DNA from: Verrucomicrobia subdivision 6 bacterium
GTDB lineage: Bacteria; Verrucomicrobiota; Verrucomicrobiia; Methylacidiphilales; Verrucolacustridaceae
Assembly: GCA_947466515.1 (NCBI GenBank)
Contig: CANIEM010000002.1
Location: 1 to 64,000, forward strand
Direction of reading: 5' to 3'
Length of the DNA stretch: 64,000 nucleotides
A model generated the notes under the pieces. It was not told the DNA's origin and searched no databases. It was given only the letters and a program-made list of their open reading frames with translations. A program made the position numbers and the translations under genes. Of this stretch, positions 51,781 to 61,632 are shown in pieces. The stretch's first letter is position 1. The number at the start of each line of letters is the position of its first letter.

Positions 51781-52703
51781 CACTTGATGTTCCTCTGGGC
51801 ATGGCGCCGGAGCAAGATCGCTGCACCATTCATACTCAGGGTGATCAGCATCAAAAATAGTCCCGCGGCGGCTGCGTTCGACTGGAACTCCTCTCCAGGG
51901 CGAGATACCCAGTTGAACATCTGAATGGGTAGCGCCGTAAATGGGGAGAAAAGCCAATCAAAAGAAATAAAAGGTGCATGTGCCAAAATCGGCGCAGGAG
52001 GTAAAAACGCAATAAAAGTAAGCGCCCCAATCGTAATCAAGGGTGCACTCTCCCCGATCGCCCGCGACATGGCCAGAATCACCCCCGTGGCAATTCCCCC
52101 TGTGGAGTAGGGCAAAAGATGATGCCAGACCGCCTGCCATCGCGTCGCCCCTAAGGCAAAAGCTCCCTCCCGAATCGAAGCCGGAATCGTCCGCAATGCT
52201 TCGCGGGTCGCCACAATCACGATCGGCAACACCAGACAGGCCAAAGCCAATCCCCCCGCCAGAATGCTCTGCCCAAAACGAAACTGGTAGACAAAGAGCC
52301 CCAAAGCCATCAACCCGTATAAAATCGATGGCACTCCTGCTAAGTTAGAAATGTTGATCTCCACAAAATCGGTCCACTTATTTTTCGGAGCGTACTCCTC
52401 AAGATAAATGCCTGCCGCCACCCCCAAAGGCACCGCCACCGAAGCAGTCACCATCATCAGCAGAATCGTTCCCACCCAGGCAGAGAGAATTCCCGCCTCC
52501 GCCGCCCGCCGCGAAGGAAAAGAAAGTAGAAACTGCCAGTCAATCCTCGTTAAGCCGTTCGCCGCTAAGTTTAAAAGTAAAATCGCCAAAACCCCAAGCG
52601 TTCCCAGCGTCACTAGAAAACCGATCCGTCCAAACCATCGATCAATCGACCTTCGCCGTGAAGCCCTTGCCTCCTGTTTCCGTAAATTTTGACTAGCAAG
52701 CAC
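51777..52703 (-). CDS. pstA: Phosphate ABC transporter permease PstA
   Basis: This 308-residue permease has six membrane helices and the ABC coupling loop [37 protein letters not shown] and [20 protein letters not shown] are conserved in PstA. It overlaps pstC slightly (11 bases) and pstB by 4. Confidence 0.95.
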   Translation of the reverse strand: MLASQNLRKQEARASRRRSIDRWFGRIGFLVTLGTLGVLAILLLNLAANGLTRIDWQFLLSFPSRRAAEAGILSAWVGTILLMMVTASVAVPLGVAAGIYLEEYAPKNKWTDFVEINISNLAGVPSILYGLMALGLFVYQFRFGQSILAGGLALACLVLPIVIVATREALRTIPASIREGAFALGATRWQAVWHHLLPYSTGGIATGVILAMSRAIGESAPLITIGALTFIAFLPPAPILAHAPFISFDWLFSPFTALPIQMFNWVSRPGEEFQSNAAAAGLFLMLITLSMNGAAILLRRHAQRNIKW

Positions 52704-53598
52704 GGTGGAATCTCCGGCGCAAGATATGGCCCGCTAAATTAAATCCTAAGGTCATTAAAAAAAGCACCGCTCCTGCCGCAAATATCGACTGGTAGCCGAT
52801 GCTCCCGTGAGGCAAGTCCCCCAAGCTGACCTGCACAATAAAAGCTGTTACCGTCGCCGCAGATTCCAGGGGATTTAAGGTGAAACGAGGTTGCAACCCT
52901 GCCGCAATCGCCACAATCATCGTTTCCCCTACCGCTCTCGAAATCGCCAGGACATAAGCCGAGGCCAATCCAGAAAATGCCCCTGGAAAAACCACTCGCA
53001 ACGCCACTCCCAGCTTTCCATCTCCGAGCGCAAAGGCCCCCTCCCGCAACAACATCGGCACACTCCGCATCGAATCCTCGCCCAAAGAGGTTACGTAGGG
53101 AATGATCATGATTCCCATAATCAACCCCGCGCTAAGCATGGAGAATTGGGGCAGATCGGGGTAAATCTTCTGCAAAATCGGGGTCAAGGTCAGCAACGCA
53201 AAATAACCATAAACCACCGTGGGAACCGCACTGAGCAACTCCAACATCGGCTTAACCACCTCACGGAATCGCGGCTCCGCAAATTCACTCAGATAAATCG
53301 CCAGCAGCGTTCCCAAAGGAATTGCTACGCACAGCGCCACCCCAGTCGTCACCAACGTCCCCGCCAGCAACGCCCCAATCCCATATTGCGGCTCAAGAAA
53401 AAGCGGCGTCCACATACGGTCGGTAAACAGGCGCCCAAATGGAACTGCCTTAAAAAAAGGCCAGGATTCCGTGACCAGCGTAATCACAATTCCAAAGGTC
53501 ACCAGAACCGAGGCCCAACCCCCCACCCGCAAAATCCCCACCATCACCCTCTCAATCGCCTTATCCAGACGGCGCGAGGATTCATAAGGGAAGGACAT
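52693..53598 (-). CDS. pstC: Phosphate ABC transporter permease PstC
   Basis: This 301-residue permease has six helices, with SAVPTVVYGYFALLTLTPIL, the coupling region [20 protein letters not shown], and SRAVGETMIVAIAAGL. It follows pstS by 11 bases and overlaps pstA. No unusual features. Confidence 0.95.
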   Translation of the reverse strand: MSFPYESSRRLDKAIERVMVGILRVGGWASVLVTFGIVITLVTESWPFFKAVPFGRLFTDRMWTPLFLEPQYGIGALLAGTLVTTGVALCVAIPLGTLLAIYLSEFAEPRFREVVKPMLELLSAVPTVVYGYFALLTLTPILQKIYPDLPQFSMLSAGLIMGIMIIPYVTSLGEDSMRSVPMLLREGAFALGDGKLGVALRVVFPGAFSGLASAYVLAISRAVGETMIVAIAAGLQPRFTLNPLESAATVTAFIVQVSLGDLPHGSIGYQSIFAAGAVLFLMTLGFNLAGHILRRRFHRAC

Positions 53599-53609
53599 AA
53601 GAGAAGCTT

Positions 53610-54608
53610 TTACGGAACCGGCGCGCGATTAAGAATTTCTCCAATCGGCACAGCCAAATCAGATTGATGGGAAAAGGCCGTTCCCTTTTCCCGTTTCTCA
53701 AACCGGGCCTTTACTTTCCCGTAGGCATCTCCTGGCAAGGGAATGTACTTCACCTCTTTGGCAAGGGTTTCAACGTGGGCCAGATAGAATTCCACAAATT
53801 TCTTCACCTCTGGCTTTTCCAGCGATTTCACATTCACATAAATAAACAAGGGTCGCGATAGGGGGTTGTAGGTACCCGCCAGCACCGTTTCCTCAGAAGG
53901 CTTCGCCGTGGGCTTACCCTTGGCGTCCCACTCAATCCCCAAGGCCTTCAACCGCTTTTGGTGGGCAGCATAATAGGAGAAACCCATGTATCCTAAGGCA
54001 TACCGGTCTCCCTCAACTCCTTGTACCAGCACATTGTCATCTTCGCTCGCCGTGTAATCGCCTCGGCTCGCTTTGCTCTTCCCGTTAATTGCCTCCGTAA
54101 AATAATCAAAAGTTCCTGAATCCGATCCCGCTCCGTACAGCTTGATCTCTTTGTCAGGCCACTCAGGACGAATCTGACTCCACTTAGTGATTTTTCCTTG
54201 GGCCTCGGGCTCCCAGATTTTCTTTAACTCAGAGACCTTAATCGTTTCCATCCAATCATTTTTGGCGTTCACCACCACCGTCAACGCATCATAGGCAATC
54301 GGCAGTTCGAGGTACTCGATGCCACCCTCCTTGGCCGCCTTAATTTCCTCTTCCTTAATCGGGCGACTCGCATCCTGAACATCTGTCTCTCCTCGAGCAA
54401 ACTTCTTAAACCCACCTCCAGTTCCCGACATGCCAACGGTTACCTTAGTTCCAGTCGCTTTTTGAAACTCCTCCGCCACCGCCTCCGTAATCGGGTAGAC
54501 TGTGCTCGAACCATCAATTTTCACCACTTGCTCAGCCCGAAGGTGACTGGGTATGGAGGCAAACAGCCCTAAAATTGTTCCCATCAAGAATAAATAGTTA
54601 ATCTTCAT
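53610..54608 (-). CDS. pstS: Phosphate-binding protein PstS
   Basis: This 332-residue periplasmic binding protein has a signal (YLFLMGTILGLFASIPSHLRA), then KIDGSSTVYPITEAVAEEF, GTGGGFKKFARGETDVQDASR, and GAGSDSGTFDYFTEAING, all phosphate-contacting motifs in PstS. A Pho box lies 46 bases upstream of the ATG, which supports a second, phosphate-controlled transcript inside the cluster. Confidence 0.95.
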   Translation of the reverse strand: MKINYLFLMGTILGLFASIPSHLRAEQVVKIDGSSTVYPITEAVAEEFQKATGTKVTVGMSGTGGGFKKFARGETDVQDASRPIKEEEIKAAKEGGIEYLELPIAYDALTVVVNAKNDWMETIKVSELKKIWEPEAQGKITKWSQIRPEWPDKEIKLYGAGSDSGTFDYFTEAINGKSKASRGDYTASEDDNVLVQGVEGDRYALGYMGFSYYAAHQKRLKALGIEWDAKGKPTAKPSEETVLAGTYNPLSRPLFIYVNVKSLEKPEVKKFVEFYLAHVETLAKEVKYIPLPGDAYGKVKARFEKREKGTAFSHQSDLAVPIGEILNRAPVP

Positions 54609-54653
54609 TCTCTTGACCTAAGGGCAGTCCCACAACAAGCCAAGATGCGATTT

Positions 54654-54671
54654 GTGACAATATGATGTCAT
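54654..54671 (-). promoter_or_regulatory. Pho box upstream of pstS
   Basis: On the minus strand ATGACATCATATTGTCAC forms two 7-base half-sites (ATGACAT, TTGTCAC) 11 bases apart, matching the CTGTCAT direct-repeat consensus at 11 of 14 positions. It agrees at 14 of 18 positions with the box upstream of phoB. Confidence 0.65.
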
Positions 54672-54705
54672 TTTATTAAAGTTTAAATACCTTGTATACA
54701 ACATT

Positions 54706-55989
54706 TTATACAGATGATTTCCTTAAAGCAAAGATAATCTTAGTCCCCTTCCCACTTTCACTTTCCGCCCGTACTCCACCCCCATGGAGCTGGACCAAAT
54801 GCTTCACAATTGATAACCCCAACCCAGTCCCCCCACCCTTCTCTCTTGCCCGAGCTGAATCCACCCTAAAAAATCTCTCAAATATCCTCCCGATCTTATC
54901 CGCAGAGATCCCCTCCCCCTCATCCTCGACCCAAAATTCCACCTGGCCCGCTTCTCTGCCCACTTGCGCCGATAATATAACCCCTCCTCCAGTAGGACTA
55001 AAACGTAAAGCATTCTCCAGTAAATTAGAAAAAATCTGCCCCGTCCGTAGCGGATCCGAATCCACCCGCGCCAAATCCCGCCCACACCGAATATCTAATT
55101 TGACCCCCTTCCCCGCAAACGCCCGACTCCAATCCTCCTTCACCTCTTCCAGAATTTCATAAGGAAACCGAGGTTGAGTCTTCAACTCCATTCTCCCCGA
55201 CTCGATCCTCGACAACTCCAGCAGATCACTGACCAGAAGAGTCATCCGCTCGCAGTTCCGCTGCAACACCGCCAGAATCTTCTTTCCCTCCACCCCCTTA
55301 AGCATCGTGGGATCCTCCATCGTCTCTAAATAACCCGCTAAAATAGAAAGCGGTGTTCGCAACTCGTGCGAAAGATTAGTCACAAACTCTTGCCGAACCG
55401 TCTCCAGATGACGGATTTTTGACCGGTCATAAAAAATAGTCACTACCCCCGCCCGATCCCCCCCACGCTCCAGAATCGGGGCCATGTTCACCGCAAAAAC
55501 CCTCGGGCTCCCCGCATCCTCAGAAGGAAGCATCACCTCCAAACTCTGGGTTGCTCCTTGTCGAATGATTTCCTCCACCGCTCGGTCCACCTCCACCAAA
55601 CGAACCACCTCCATCACCGTTCGTCCTTTCGGAATTTCTTCCAATTCAAAAATCCGCAAGAAGGCTTGATTCGCCAATGTAATCTTCCCCTCCCCATCAC
55701 TCACCATCACCCCTTCCGCCAAACTTCCCAGAATCGCCTGCAAACTAAACCGCTCACTCTCCTCCCTCGAAGATATTCCCTCCAACCGCTTGGCCACCTG
55801 CTCCAGATTGCTTATCGACTCCTCTAACCCCCACGCCCCTCGCGCCACAAAACCCGTCGGTCTCTGGTTCTCCGCTAAATCTTGGATCAAACGTCGGAGC
55901 TGCCTCATTGGCCGATACACCATCGCCCAAACCCACCCCGCAATAGAGGCCCCCAAGACTAAAAGCAGAAGTGTCCACCCCATATCCAT
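54706..55989 (-). CDS. phoR: Phosphate regulon sensor histidine kinase PhoR
   Basis: This 427-residue kinase has one N-terminal helix (LLLLVLGASIAGWVWAMVY), a HAMP-like linker, a PAS-like region (LGSLAEGVMVSDGEGKITLAN), the H box FVTNLSHELRTPLSILAGYLE (His is the phosphorylation site), and ATP-binding boxes including FRVDSARAREKGGGTGLGL (split here as FRVDSARAR and GGGTGLGL). No periplasmic sensor domain exists, so signals presumably come through PhoU and the Pst transporter. It follows phoB by 41 bases. Confidence 0.94.
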   Translation of the reverse strand: MDMGWTLLLLVLGASIAGWVWAMVYRPMRQLRRLIQDLAENQRPTGFVARGAWGLEESISNLEQVAKRLEGISSREESERFSLQAILGSLAEGVMVSDGEGKITLANQAFLRIFELEEIPKGRTVMEVVRLVEVDRAVEEIIRQGATQSLEVMLPSEDAGSPRVFAVNMAPILERGGDRAGVVTIFYDRSKIRHLETVRQEFVTNLSHELRTPLSILAGYLETMEDPTMLKGVEGKKILAVLQRNCERMTLLVSDLLELSRIESGRMELKTQPRFPYEILEEVKEDWSRAFAGKGVKLDIRCGRDLARVDSDPLRTGQIFSNLLENALRFSPTGGGVILSAQVGREAGQVEFWVEDEGEGISADKIGRIFERFFRVDSARAREKGGGTGLGLSIVKHLVQLHGGGVRAESESGKGTKIIFALRKSSV

Positions 55990-56030
55990 CCTCTTACCCT
56001 GCCCTCAACCACCCTCGGGGGCAAAATTGT

Positions 56031-56732
56031 TTACACCGACCCTGCGTTTAACCGATAACCACTTCCCCGCACCGTTTCGATACACTTTCCCGTCTTGCCC
56101 AACTTATCCCGCAATCTCCGTACATGCGTGTCCACCGTCCGCGTATCCAAACTCGCCTCATAGCCCCACACCTCACTCAAAAGAACCTCACGCGACTGAA
56201 TATTCCCCACCCTCCGAACCAGTAACTCCAATAATCGAAACTCGGTCGAGGTTAGCACCAACTTCTTTCCCCCCATCGAGGCCGTCATCGTTCCGCGATC
56301 CAACTGCATCAAGCCCGATCGCACTGGAATCGGTTTCGCCACCCCCTGATCCGGTTGCCTTCGCGCCACCGCCCGTACCCTCAAAACCAACTCCCGCGGA
56401 CTGAACGGCTTCGTCACATAATCATCCGCCCCACACTCGAACCCCACCACCTTATCATCCTCCGTCGATTTCGCCGTCAGCATTAGAATTGGAATCCGCG
56501 ACGTCGTCGGATTTTTCCGTAATGCTCGGCAGACCTCAACCCCACTCATCTCCGGCATCATTAAATCGAGAATAATCACCGCCGGCAGATCCTGCTTAGC
56601 AATCGCTAACCCCTCCGCCCCATTGTGCGCCTCCAAAACATCAAAACCCGCCGCCTTTAAATGAATTCGAATCATATCTCTCACATCCTTGTCGTCCTCA
56701 ACTACTAAAATTCTGTCGCGCATCGCCTCCAT
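56031..56732 (-). CDS. phoB: Phosphate regulon response regulator PhoB
   Basis: This 233-residue OmpR/PhoB-type regulator has ILVVEDDKDVRDMI, the phosphoacceptor Asp in ILDLMMPEMSG, the LMLTAKS segment, and a winged-helix end with TVDTHVRRLRDKLGKTGKCI and IETVRGSGYRL. ATG at 56732 has an AGGGAGGT site; another ATG at 56723 is possible. A Pho box at 56772 indicates autoregulation. Confidence 0.95.
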   Translation of the reverse strand: MEAMRDRILVVEDDKDVRDMIRIHLKAAGFDVLEAHNGAEGLAIAKQDLPAVIILDLMMPEMSGVEVCRALRKNPTTSRIPILMLTAKSTEDDKVVGFECGADDYVTKPFSPRELVLRVRAVARRQPDQGVAKPIPVRSGLMQLDRGTMTASMGGKKLVLTSTEFRLLELLVRRVGNIQSREVLLSEVWGYEASLDTRTVDTHVRRLRDKLGKTGKCIETVRGSGYRLNAGSV

Positions 56733-56771
56733 CCTACCTCCCTCCCCTTCCCACCCCGCAAGATTCCCAAG

Positions 56772-56789
56772 GTGACATTATCATGACAG
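56772..56789 (-). promoter_or_regulatory. Pho box upstream of phoB
   Basis: On the minus strand CTGTCATGATAATGTCAC contains two 7-base repeats (CTGTCAT, ATGTCAC) separated by 4 bases, a near-perfect Pho box. It ends about 40 bases before the phoB ATG. Confidence 0.85.
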
Positions 56790-56791
56790 AA

Positions 56792-57295
56792 TCAAGCACC
56801 CCAGGTCGCCGCCAGTGCTTCGACCTCCAGTCGCAACTGATCCACCTCGCTTAACTTCACCTCAGGCTCCGGCACTAAAATCACCTCCCCCGTCAGCTTG
56901 TGCTCATACACCGTCACCCTCCCCTCTGGACCCGTTGTCCTCTCTCTCACCAACAAGATTTTCCTTCTCTCCAAGAGCAGGGCAAAAAGAAAAATCACCC
57001 GCGCCTCCGCACTCTCCGTCTGCACCGGCTGCGCTAGCCTCCTCCGCAATTCCGCCTCCGCTCGCGCCGCCGGCGGCTCCTTCTCAGGCACCAACGGTTC
57101 CGCCCGAAACTTACCCTTCCAAAAACAAAAATAAGTCGGCCTCTCCTCCTCCTTTTCCCACACCTCCTGCGAAAAATCCTTCCGCTCCATCCCCCCATCC
57201 ATCGCCACCAAGACCGTATAAACCACCTGCCCATCCGAAAATTCCTTTCCGGAACCCGCACAACTCTGCGCCCTCGGCCTTATGCTCCAATCCAT
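56792..57295 (-). CDS. Conserved hypothetical protein
   Basis: This 167-residue protein begins WSIRPRAQSCAGSGKEFSDG, where a cysteine follows a basic stretch; related proteins in Verrucomicrobiota and Planctomycetota often carry a full CxxC there, lost here (CAGSG). The middle has RKDFSQEVWEK and a conserved RVIFLFALLLERRKILLVRE helix region, ending YEHKLTGEVILVPEPEVKL. There is no signal peptide. Function is unknown. The gene is divergent from the next membrane protein and upstream of phoB on the same strand. Confidence 0.7.
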   Translation of the reverse strand: MDWSIRPRAQSCAGSGKEFSDGQVVYTVLVAMDGGMERKDFSQEVWEKEEERPTYFCFWKGKFRAEPLVPEKEPPAARAEAELRRRLAQPVQTESAEARVIFLFALLLERRKILLVRERTTGPEGRVTVYEHKLTGEVILVPEPEVKLSEVDQLRLEVEALAATWGA

Positions 57296-57357
57296 CCTGT
57301 CTTTCTACCCCGATGGTTTCAGTTGGAAAGTGCCCGTTCTACCCCCATTGTGAATCA

Positions 57358-57846
57358 ATGAGCCCTAGCTTTTTCACCGCCGAACACCTTCATGTCATGC
57401 TTAACCACTTTCCTGTGATTCTCATTCTTCTTGTCCCTCCAATTCTGTTGGCAGGCCTTTTCTTTAATCAAAAACCAATCCTGGCTGTCGGGTTCTCCCT
57501 TGCTCTTCTTGCCGACCTCTCAACCCCTGTCGTCATGCAGACAGGAGAGTCGGCCCACACTCGTTTTGAAATGGGACAGATCCAACCACCGCTAGACGAG
57601 CAAGGCGACATAGCCGCAGAAATGCACGAGGATATGGCCGAAAAAGCCGCCCCCCTCCTTTATCTCGTTGGCTTCGGGGCCATTGCAGGACTTCTCATTC
57701 TTCGCTTTCGTCCCACATGGGCAAAAACTGCCGCCCTTGCCGTAATCCTCGGCTCATGTCTTGCCTCCATCTTCACCCTCCAATCCGCACAGTTGGGCGG
57801 ACGCATCCGCCATCCCGAATTCCGCCCCCCCTCAACCAAAAACTAA
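57358..57846 (+). CDS. Small DUF2231-like membrane protein
   Basis: From the ATG at 57358 this is a 162-residue protein with four membrane helices (HFPVILILLVPPILLAGLFF, GFSLALLADLSTPVVMQTG, LYLVGFGAIAGLLIL, and a fourth). LHVMLNHFPVI is typical of DUF2231-like proteins. A longer frame upstream is a shadow of the divergent gene. Acidic loop EMHEDMAEKA sits between helices. Function is unknown. Confidence 0.75.
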   Translation: MSPSFFTAEHLHVMLNHFPVILILLVPPILLAGLFFNQKPILAVGFSLALLADLSTPVVMQTGESAHTRFEMGQIQPPLDEQGDIAAEMHEDMAEKAAPLLYLVGFGAIAGLLILRFRPTWAKTAALAVILGSCLASIFTLQSAQLGGRIRHPEFRPPSTKN

Positions 57847-57908
57847 TCTCGCCCTACCACCCCTAAAGTCTAGGGGTGCGCTCGCATCCCACCCGCCTAC
57901 CTTCCGCT

Positions 57909-58640
57909 ATGGGCTTACCCTACGAAGAACTCGATTTCCAACCCACCCCACTCGGCGACCTCATCCTTCGCCGCCGACGCATCGCCACCCTCGACAATCT
58001 AGAAGTCCTCGAGGTCAAACTCGGAGAAGACTTCCTCATGTCCAGCCTCTTTCATGAGGTCGAAGAAGCCCTCGCCGATCTCGGCCTTGCCGCCACCGAA
58101 GGCGATGCCCTCGATGTCGTTGTCGGAGGTCTCGGCCTTGGTTACACCGCCGTCGCCGCTCTCATGCACCAACGCGTCGCCGAACTTCTCGTTGTCGACG
58201 CCCTTCCCGCCGTCATCGATTGGCATCGTCGCGGACTCGTCCCCCTCGGTCCCACCCTCACTGGCGATCCTCGCTGCCGCTTGATCGAAGCCGATTTCTT
58301 TGCCCTCGCCGCCTCGCCCCAACAAGGCTTCGACCCTCAACAACCCGGTCGCCAGTTCCACGCCGTCCTCCTCGATATCGATCACTCACCCTCTCATCTT
58401 CTCCACCAACGCCACGCCGATTTCTATAGCCCCGACGGACTCCGCCGCCTCGCCGCCCAACTCCTGCCTCGCGGTATCTTTGCCCTCTGGTCAGACGACC
58501 CGCCCGATGACGAGTTCCTCGCCAGCCTCGGCGCCGTCTTCGATTCTCCCCAAGCCCACTTCATCTCTTTTCCCAATCCCATCCTCGACCGCGACTCCGC
58601 CAGCACCGTCTATGTCGCCCGCAAAAGATCCTCCTCTTAA
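57909..58640 (+). CDS. Spermidine-synthase-like protein
   Basis: This 243-residue Rossmann-fold protein has DVVVGGLGLGYTAVAALMH (SAM-like loop), AELLVVDALPAVIDWH, and FHAVLLDIDHSPSHLL, resembling the polyamine synthase family, but the catalytic Asp surroundings are altered. Its N-terminal part ELDFQPTPLGDLILRRR also fits that group. The ATG at 57909 was chosen over a frame-extended start because it matches the family. Substrate is unknown. Confidence 0.75.
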   Translation: MGLPYEELDFQPTPLGDLILRRRRIATLDNLEVLEVKLGEDFLMSSLFHEVEEALADLGLAATEGDALDVVVGGLGLGYTAVAALMHQRVAELLVVDALPAVIDWHRRGLVPLGPTLTGDPRCRLIEADFFALAASPQQGFDPQQPGRQFHAVLLDIDHSPSHLLHQRHADFYSPDGLRRLAAQLLPRGIFALWSDDPPDDEFLASLGAVFDSPQAHFISFPNPILDRDSASTVYVARKRSSS

Positions 58641-58666
58641 CACCGACTCTTCCACCCTCACCTTTT

Positions 58667-59230
58667 TTACATCTTTAAAAAGTTGGCCAGAAGATCCTTG
58701 CCCTCTTTGCTTAAAATCGACTCAGGATGAAATTGAACCCCATGCACCGGATATTCGCGATGCCGTAACCCCATAATCTCTTCCTCCACCGTATCCGCAC
58801 ACACCAGTAAACTTTTCGGCACAGATACCTTCTCCACAATCAACGAGTGATATCGCGTCGCCTCAAACGGATTCGGTAGCCCCGCAAATACCCCAAGCCC
58901 ATCATGCCGAATCGGCGATGTCTTCCCGTGCATCAATCTCTCCGCCCTCACCACTTTGCCCCCATAGACCTCCCCCATGCACTGATGCCCCAGACATACC
59001 CCCAAGATCGGAATCTTCGGACCATATCTTCGAATTAACTCCATCGAGATTCCTGCGTCCGCCGGCGTGCCCGGCCCAGGAGAAATCACTATCTTTGACG
59101 GTCTCATCGCCTCCACTTCATCCGGCGTGATCGCATCATTCCTCCTCACCACAGGATCCGCCCCCAACTCGCCAAAATATTGGACCAAGTTGTAGGTAAA
59201 CGAATCGTAGTTATCGATGACCAGAAGCAT
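58667..59230 (-). CDS. trpG: Anthranilate synthase component II (glutamine amidotransferase) TrpG
   Basis: This 187-residue class I amidotransferase has [20 protein letters not shown], the nucleophile Cys in [12 protein letters not shown], and GVQFHPESI with the catalytic His and Glu. It supplies ammonia to TrpE. It lies 9 bases after trpE. A role as PabA in folate synthesis is also known for such proteins. Confidence 0.95.
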   Translation of the reverse strand: MLLVIDNYDSFTYNLVQYFGELGADPVVRRNDAITPDEVEAMRPSKIVISPGPGTPADAGISMELIRRYGPKIPILGVCLGHQCMGEVYGGKVVRAERLMHGKTSPIRHDGLGVFAGLPNPFEATRYHSLIVEKVSVPKSLLVCADTVEEEIMGLRHREYPVHGVQFHPESILSKEGKDLLANFLKM

Positions 59231-59239
59231 AAAGAAATC

Positions 59240-60745
59240 CTACCCCAAGGTCCTCGCAACCACCACCGCCGCTAACCCCGCCTTTGCTTTGTTTACACTC
59301 TCTTGATACTCCCCCTCCGGCGTCGAGTCCGCCACCAGCCCACCCCCCGCCTGCACATGCGCCTTGCCCCCCTTTAATAAAATCGTCCGAATCGAAATAC
59401 AGGAATCCAGATTTCCATCGAAAGAAAAATACCCCGCCGCACCCGCGTACGCCCCACGCCTCGTCGGCTCACTCTCCGCCAAAATCTGCAGCGCTCGCAC
59501 CTTCGGCGATCCACTCACCGTTCCCGCAGGAAATGTCGCCCGCATCACCTGAAACGAGTCCTGCCCAACACGCAGCTGCCCCGTCACCCGCGAAACTAGA
59601 TGCATCACATGCGAAAACCGCTCCACTTCCATTAGCTCAACCACCTTCACACTGTGATACTCACACACCCGACCTAAATCATTTCTCGCTAAGTCCACCA
59701 ACATAATGTGCTCCGCCCTCTCCTTGGGATCCGCCCTCATCTCTTTCTCGTTTTGTAAATCTTCCTCGGCCGTCGCCCCCCGCGGCTTTGTCCCTGCAAT
59801 CGGACGAATCTCGACCTTGCCATTTTCACAGCGCACATGCGTTTCTGGCGAGGAACCCACCAGCGCCAAACCCGCCATCTCCAAACAAAACATGTAGGGC
59901 GATGGATTGATCGAGCGTAAAGCACGGTACAAATCAATCGGCCGACCATGAAACGGCACCGTAAAACGTTGCGAAGGCACCACCTGAAATATATCACCCG
60001 CCCGAATATGCTCCTGCATGCTTCCCGCCATTTTCAAATACTCCGCCTTCGTCATGTTCGGCGTTGCCCCCGCCAAAAGATCCCCCTCAGGCCTCTGCGG
60101 GATCTCCCCCGCCGCTTTTCCCGCGGGTGCCTCTAGGCGCTTGACTAAAGCCTCCAAGCGTTTCACCCCACTCGCATAATCAGCTCTTGGATCATTCCCC
60201 GTCTTCACCTGCACCACGAACCGCCGCGTCTTCCGCTTATGATCAAAGATAATAAACTCTTCCACCAACGCGAAACATGCGTCCGGTACCCCCAGATCAT
60301 CCTTTTTCGCCATCCCCACCGTCGTCTCAAAGTAACGTACCGCCTCAAAAGCTAAAAAACCCACCGCCCCACCGGCAAACGGGGGCGCTTCTCCAGGCCA
60401 GGCCGCCACCGGACGGATTCCCGCCAACATCTCCTGCACCTCAATCAGCGGATCAGGATTCTCTGGGGCTTTCTCCTCCACCTCCCCGTTCAATTTCGTC
60501 AAACGCACCCGCCCACCCCGAAACTCCATCACCGCCGTCGGTCTCGATCCCACAAAAGAATAACGACCTAGCCGGCCCCCCGTTTCCGCACTCTCTAATA
60601 AAAAAGCCGCCCCGCCAGGTTGACCGGAGAGCTTGCTGTAAGCCGAAACTGGAGTCTCTCCATCCGCAGGAAACTCTCGCCCAATCGGAATCAGATTTCC
60701 CTCTTTCGCCAAATCTAAAAACTTTTTTTCGTCAGGATAAATCAT
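59240..60745 (-). CDS. trpE: Anthranilate synthase component I TrpE
   Basis: This 501-residue chorismate-using enzyme makes anthranilate. Conserved parts are [64 protein letters not shown] and [15 protein letters not shown]. The N-terminal LESA motif is the tryptophan feedback site. It starts in an ATGA overlap with hisF and is followed by trpG. Confidence 0.96.
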   Translation of the reverse strand: MIYPDEKKFLDLAKEGNLIPIGREFPADGETPVSAYSKLSGQPGGAAFLLESAETGGRLGRYSFVGSRPTAVMEFRGGRVRLTKLNGEVEEKAPENPDPLIEVQEMLAGIRPVAAWPGEAPPFAGGAVGFLAFEAVRYFETTVGMAKKDDLGVPDACFALVEEFIIFDHKRKTRRFVVQVKTGNDPRADYASGVKRLEALVKRLEAPAGKAAGEIPQRPEGDLLAGATPNMTKAEYLKMAGSMQEHIRAGDIFQVVPSQRFTVPFHGRPIDLYRALRSINPSPYMFCLEMAGLALVGSSPETHVRCENGKVEIRPIAGTKPRGATAEEDLQNEKEMRADPKERAEHIMLVDLARNDLGRVCEYHSVKVVELMEVERFSHVMHLVSRVTGQLRVGQDSFQVMRATFPAGTVSGSPKVRALQILAESEPTRRGAYAGAAGYFSFDGNLDSCISIRTILLKGGKAHVQAGGGLVADSTPEGEYQESVNKAKAGLAAVVVARTLG

Positions 60746-61515
60746 GCTTTTTTAGGAGGCCGTACCGCAATGCCTCTCTCCTGCAAATAGCGCTTCACTT
60801 CGGGTACGGTCAACTCACCAAAATGAAATAAGCTGGCCGCTAATGCCGCGTCCGCTCCTCCTTCCTCGCCTAAAACCTCCGCAAAGTGCTCCTTCCTGCC
60901 CGCTCCCCCACTCGCAATCACTGGCACCCCGACCGCTTGGCTCACTTTTCTCGTCAGCTCCAAATCATATCCCTCTTTCGTCCCATCCGCATCCATACTC
61001 GTCAGCAAAATTTCTCCCGCCCCCCGTTTTGTTCCCTCCTCAATCCATTCCAGCACATCTTTTCCCGTTGCTGTCCGCCCCCCATGCGTCGTCACCTCCC
61101 ACCCGCCCCCAGCTCTCCTTCGTGCGTCCACCGCCAGCACCACACACTGACAGCCAAAAGCCTCCGCCACCTCCGTAATCAAATCAGGCCGCTCCACCGC
61201 CGCCGTGTTTAAACTCACTTTGTCCGCTCCCGCCCTCAACAGCTCTCTCGCATTTTCTACCGATCGAATCCCTCCCCCCACCGTCAACGGAAGAAACACC
61301 TCCTCCGCCGTTTTTCTCACCACCTCCAACAGAATTGGGCGAGCCTCCACCGAAGCCGTAATATCCAGGAAAACAAGCTCATCCGCCCCCTGCTCGTGGT
61401 ACGCCCGCGCGCATGCTGCCGGATCCCCCGCATCCCGAATCCCGACAAACTTTACCCCTTTGACCACTCTCCCCCGATCCACATCCAAACAAGGAATAAT
61501 TCTTTTTGTATTCAT
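60742..61515 (-). CDS. hisF: Imidazole glycerol phosphate synthase cyclase subunit HisF
   Basis: This 257-residue barrel enzyme makes IGP and AICAR in histidine synthesis. Catalytic Asp11 ([14 protein letters not shown]) and Asp130-type (VLAVDARR) residues are present, with [12 protein letters not shown] and [13 protein letters not shown]. It starts this operon and overlaps trpE by 4 bases. Its partner hisH is not here. Confidence 0.96.
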   Translation of the reverse strand: MNTKRIIPCLDVDRGRVVKGVKFVGIRDAGDPAACARAYHEQGADELVFLDITASVEARPILLEVVRKTAEEVFLPLTVGGGIRSVENARELLRAGADKVSLNTAAVERPDLITEVAEAFGCQCVVLAVDARRRAGGGWEVTTHGGRTATGKDVLEWIEEGTKRGAGEILLTSMDADGTKEGYDLELTRKVSQAVGVPVIASGGAGRKEHFAEVLGEEGGADAALAASLFHFGELTVPEVKRYLQERGIAVRPPKKA

Positions 61516-61621
61516 AAGGACATCAAGATCATGATTTTGAATTGTTCCGTTTTTTCCCGTAAAATGGTCTTTGATTTTGCCGTAAACTAGGCAAAAATCC
61601 GAGACTTGTTTTGCTTCGGTT

Positions 61622-61627
61622 TATAAT
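61622..61627 (+). promoter_or_regulatory. Candidate -10 element of the DUF4912 gene
   Basis: A perfect TATAAT ends 5 bases before the ATG. No good -35 is found at 16-18 bases. If used, the mRNA would be leaderless. Confidence 0.35.
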
Positions 61628-61632
61628 TCTCC

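Noticed and set aside
54700-54720. A Pho-box-like CTGTATA/TTGTATA pair near the phoR end
   Set aside because: The half-sites are 12 bases apart rather than 11 and the core is poor; the site at 54654 fits much better.
56815-57357. Upstream extension of the small membrane protein frame
   Set aside because: Pro/Ser-rich translation opposite a real minus-strand gene; the ATG at 57358 starts the hydrophobic protein.
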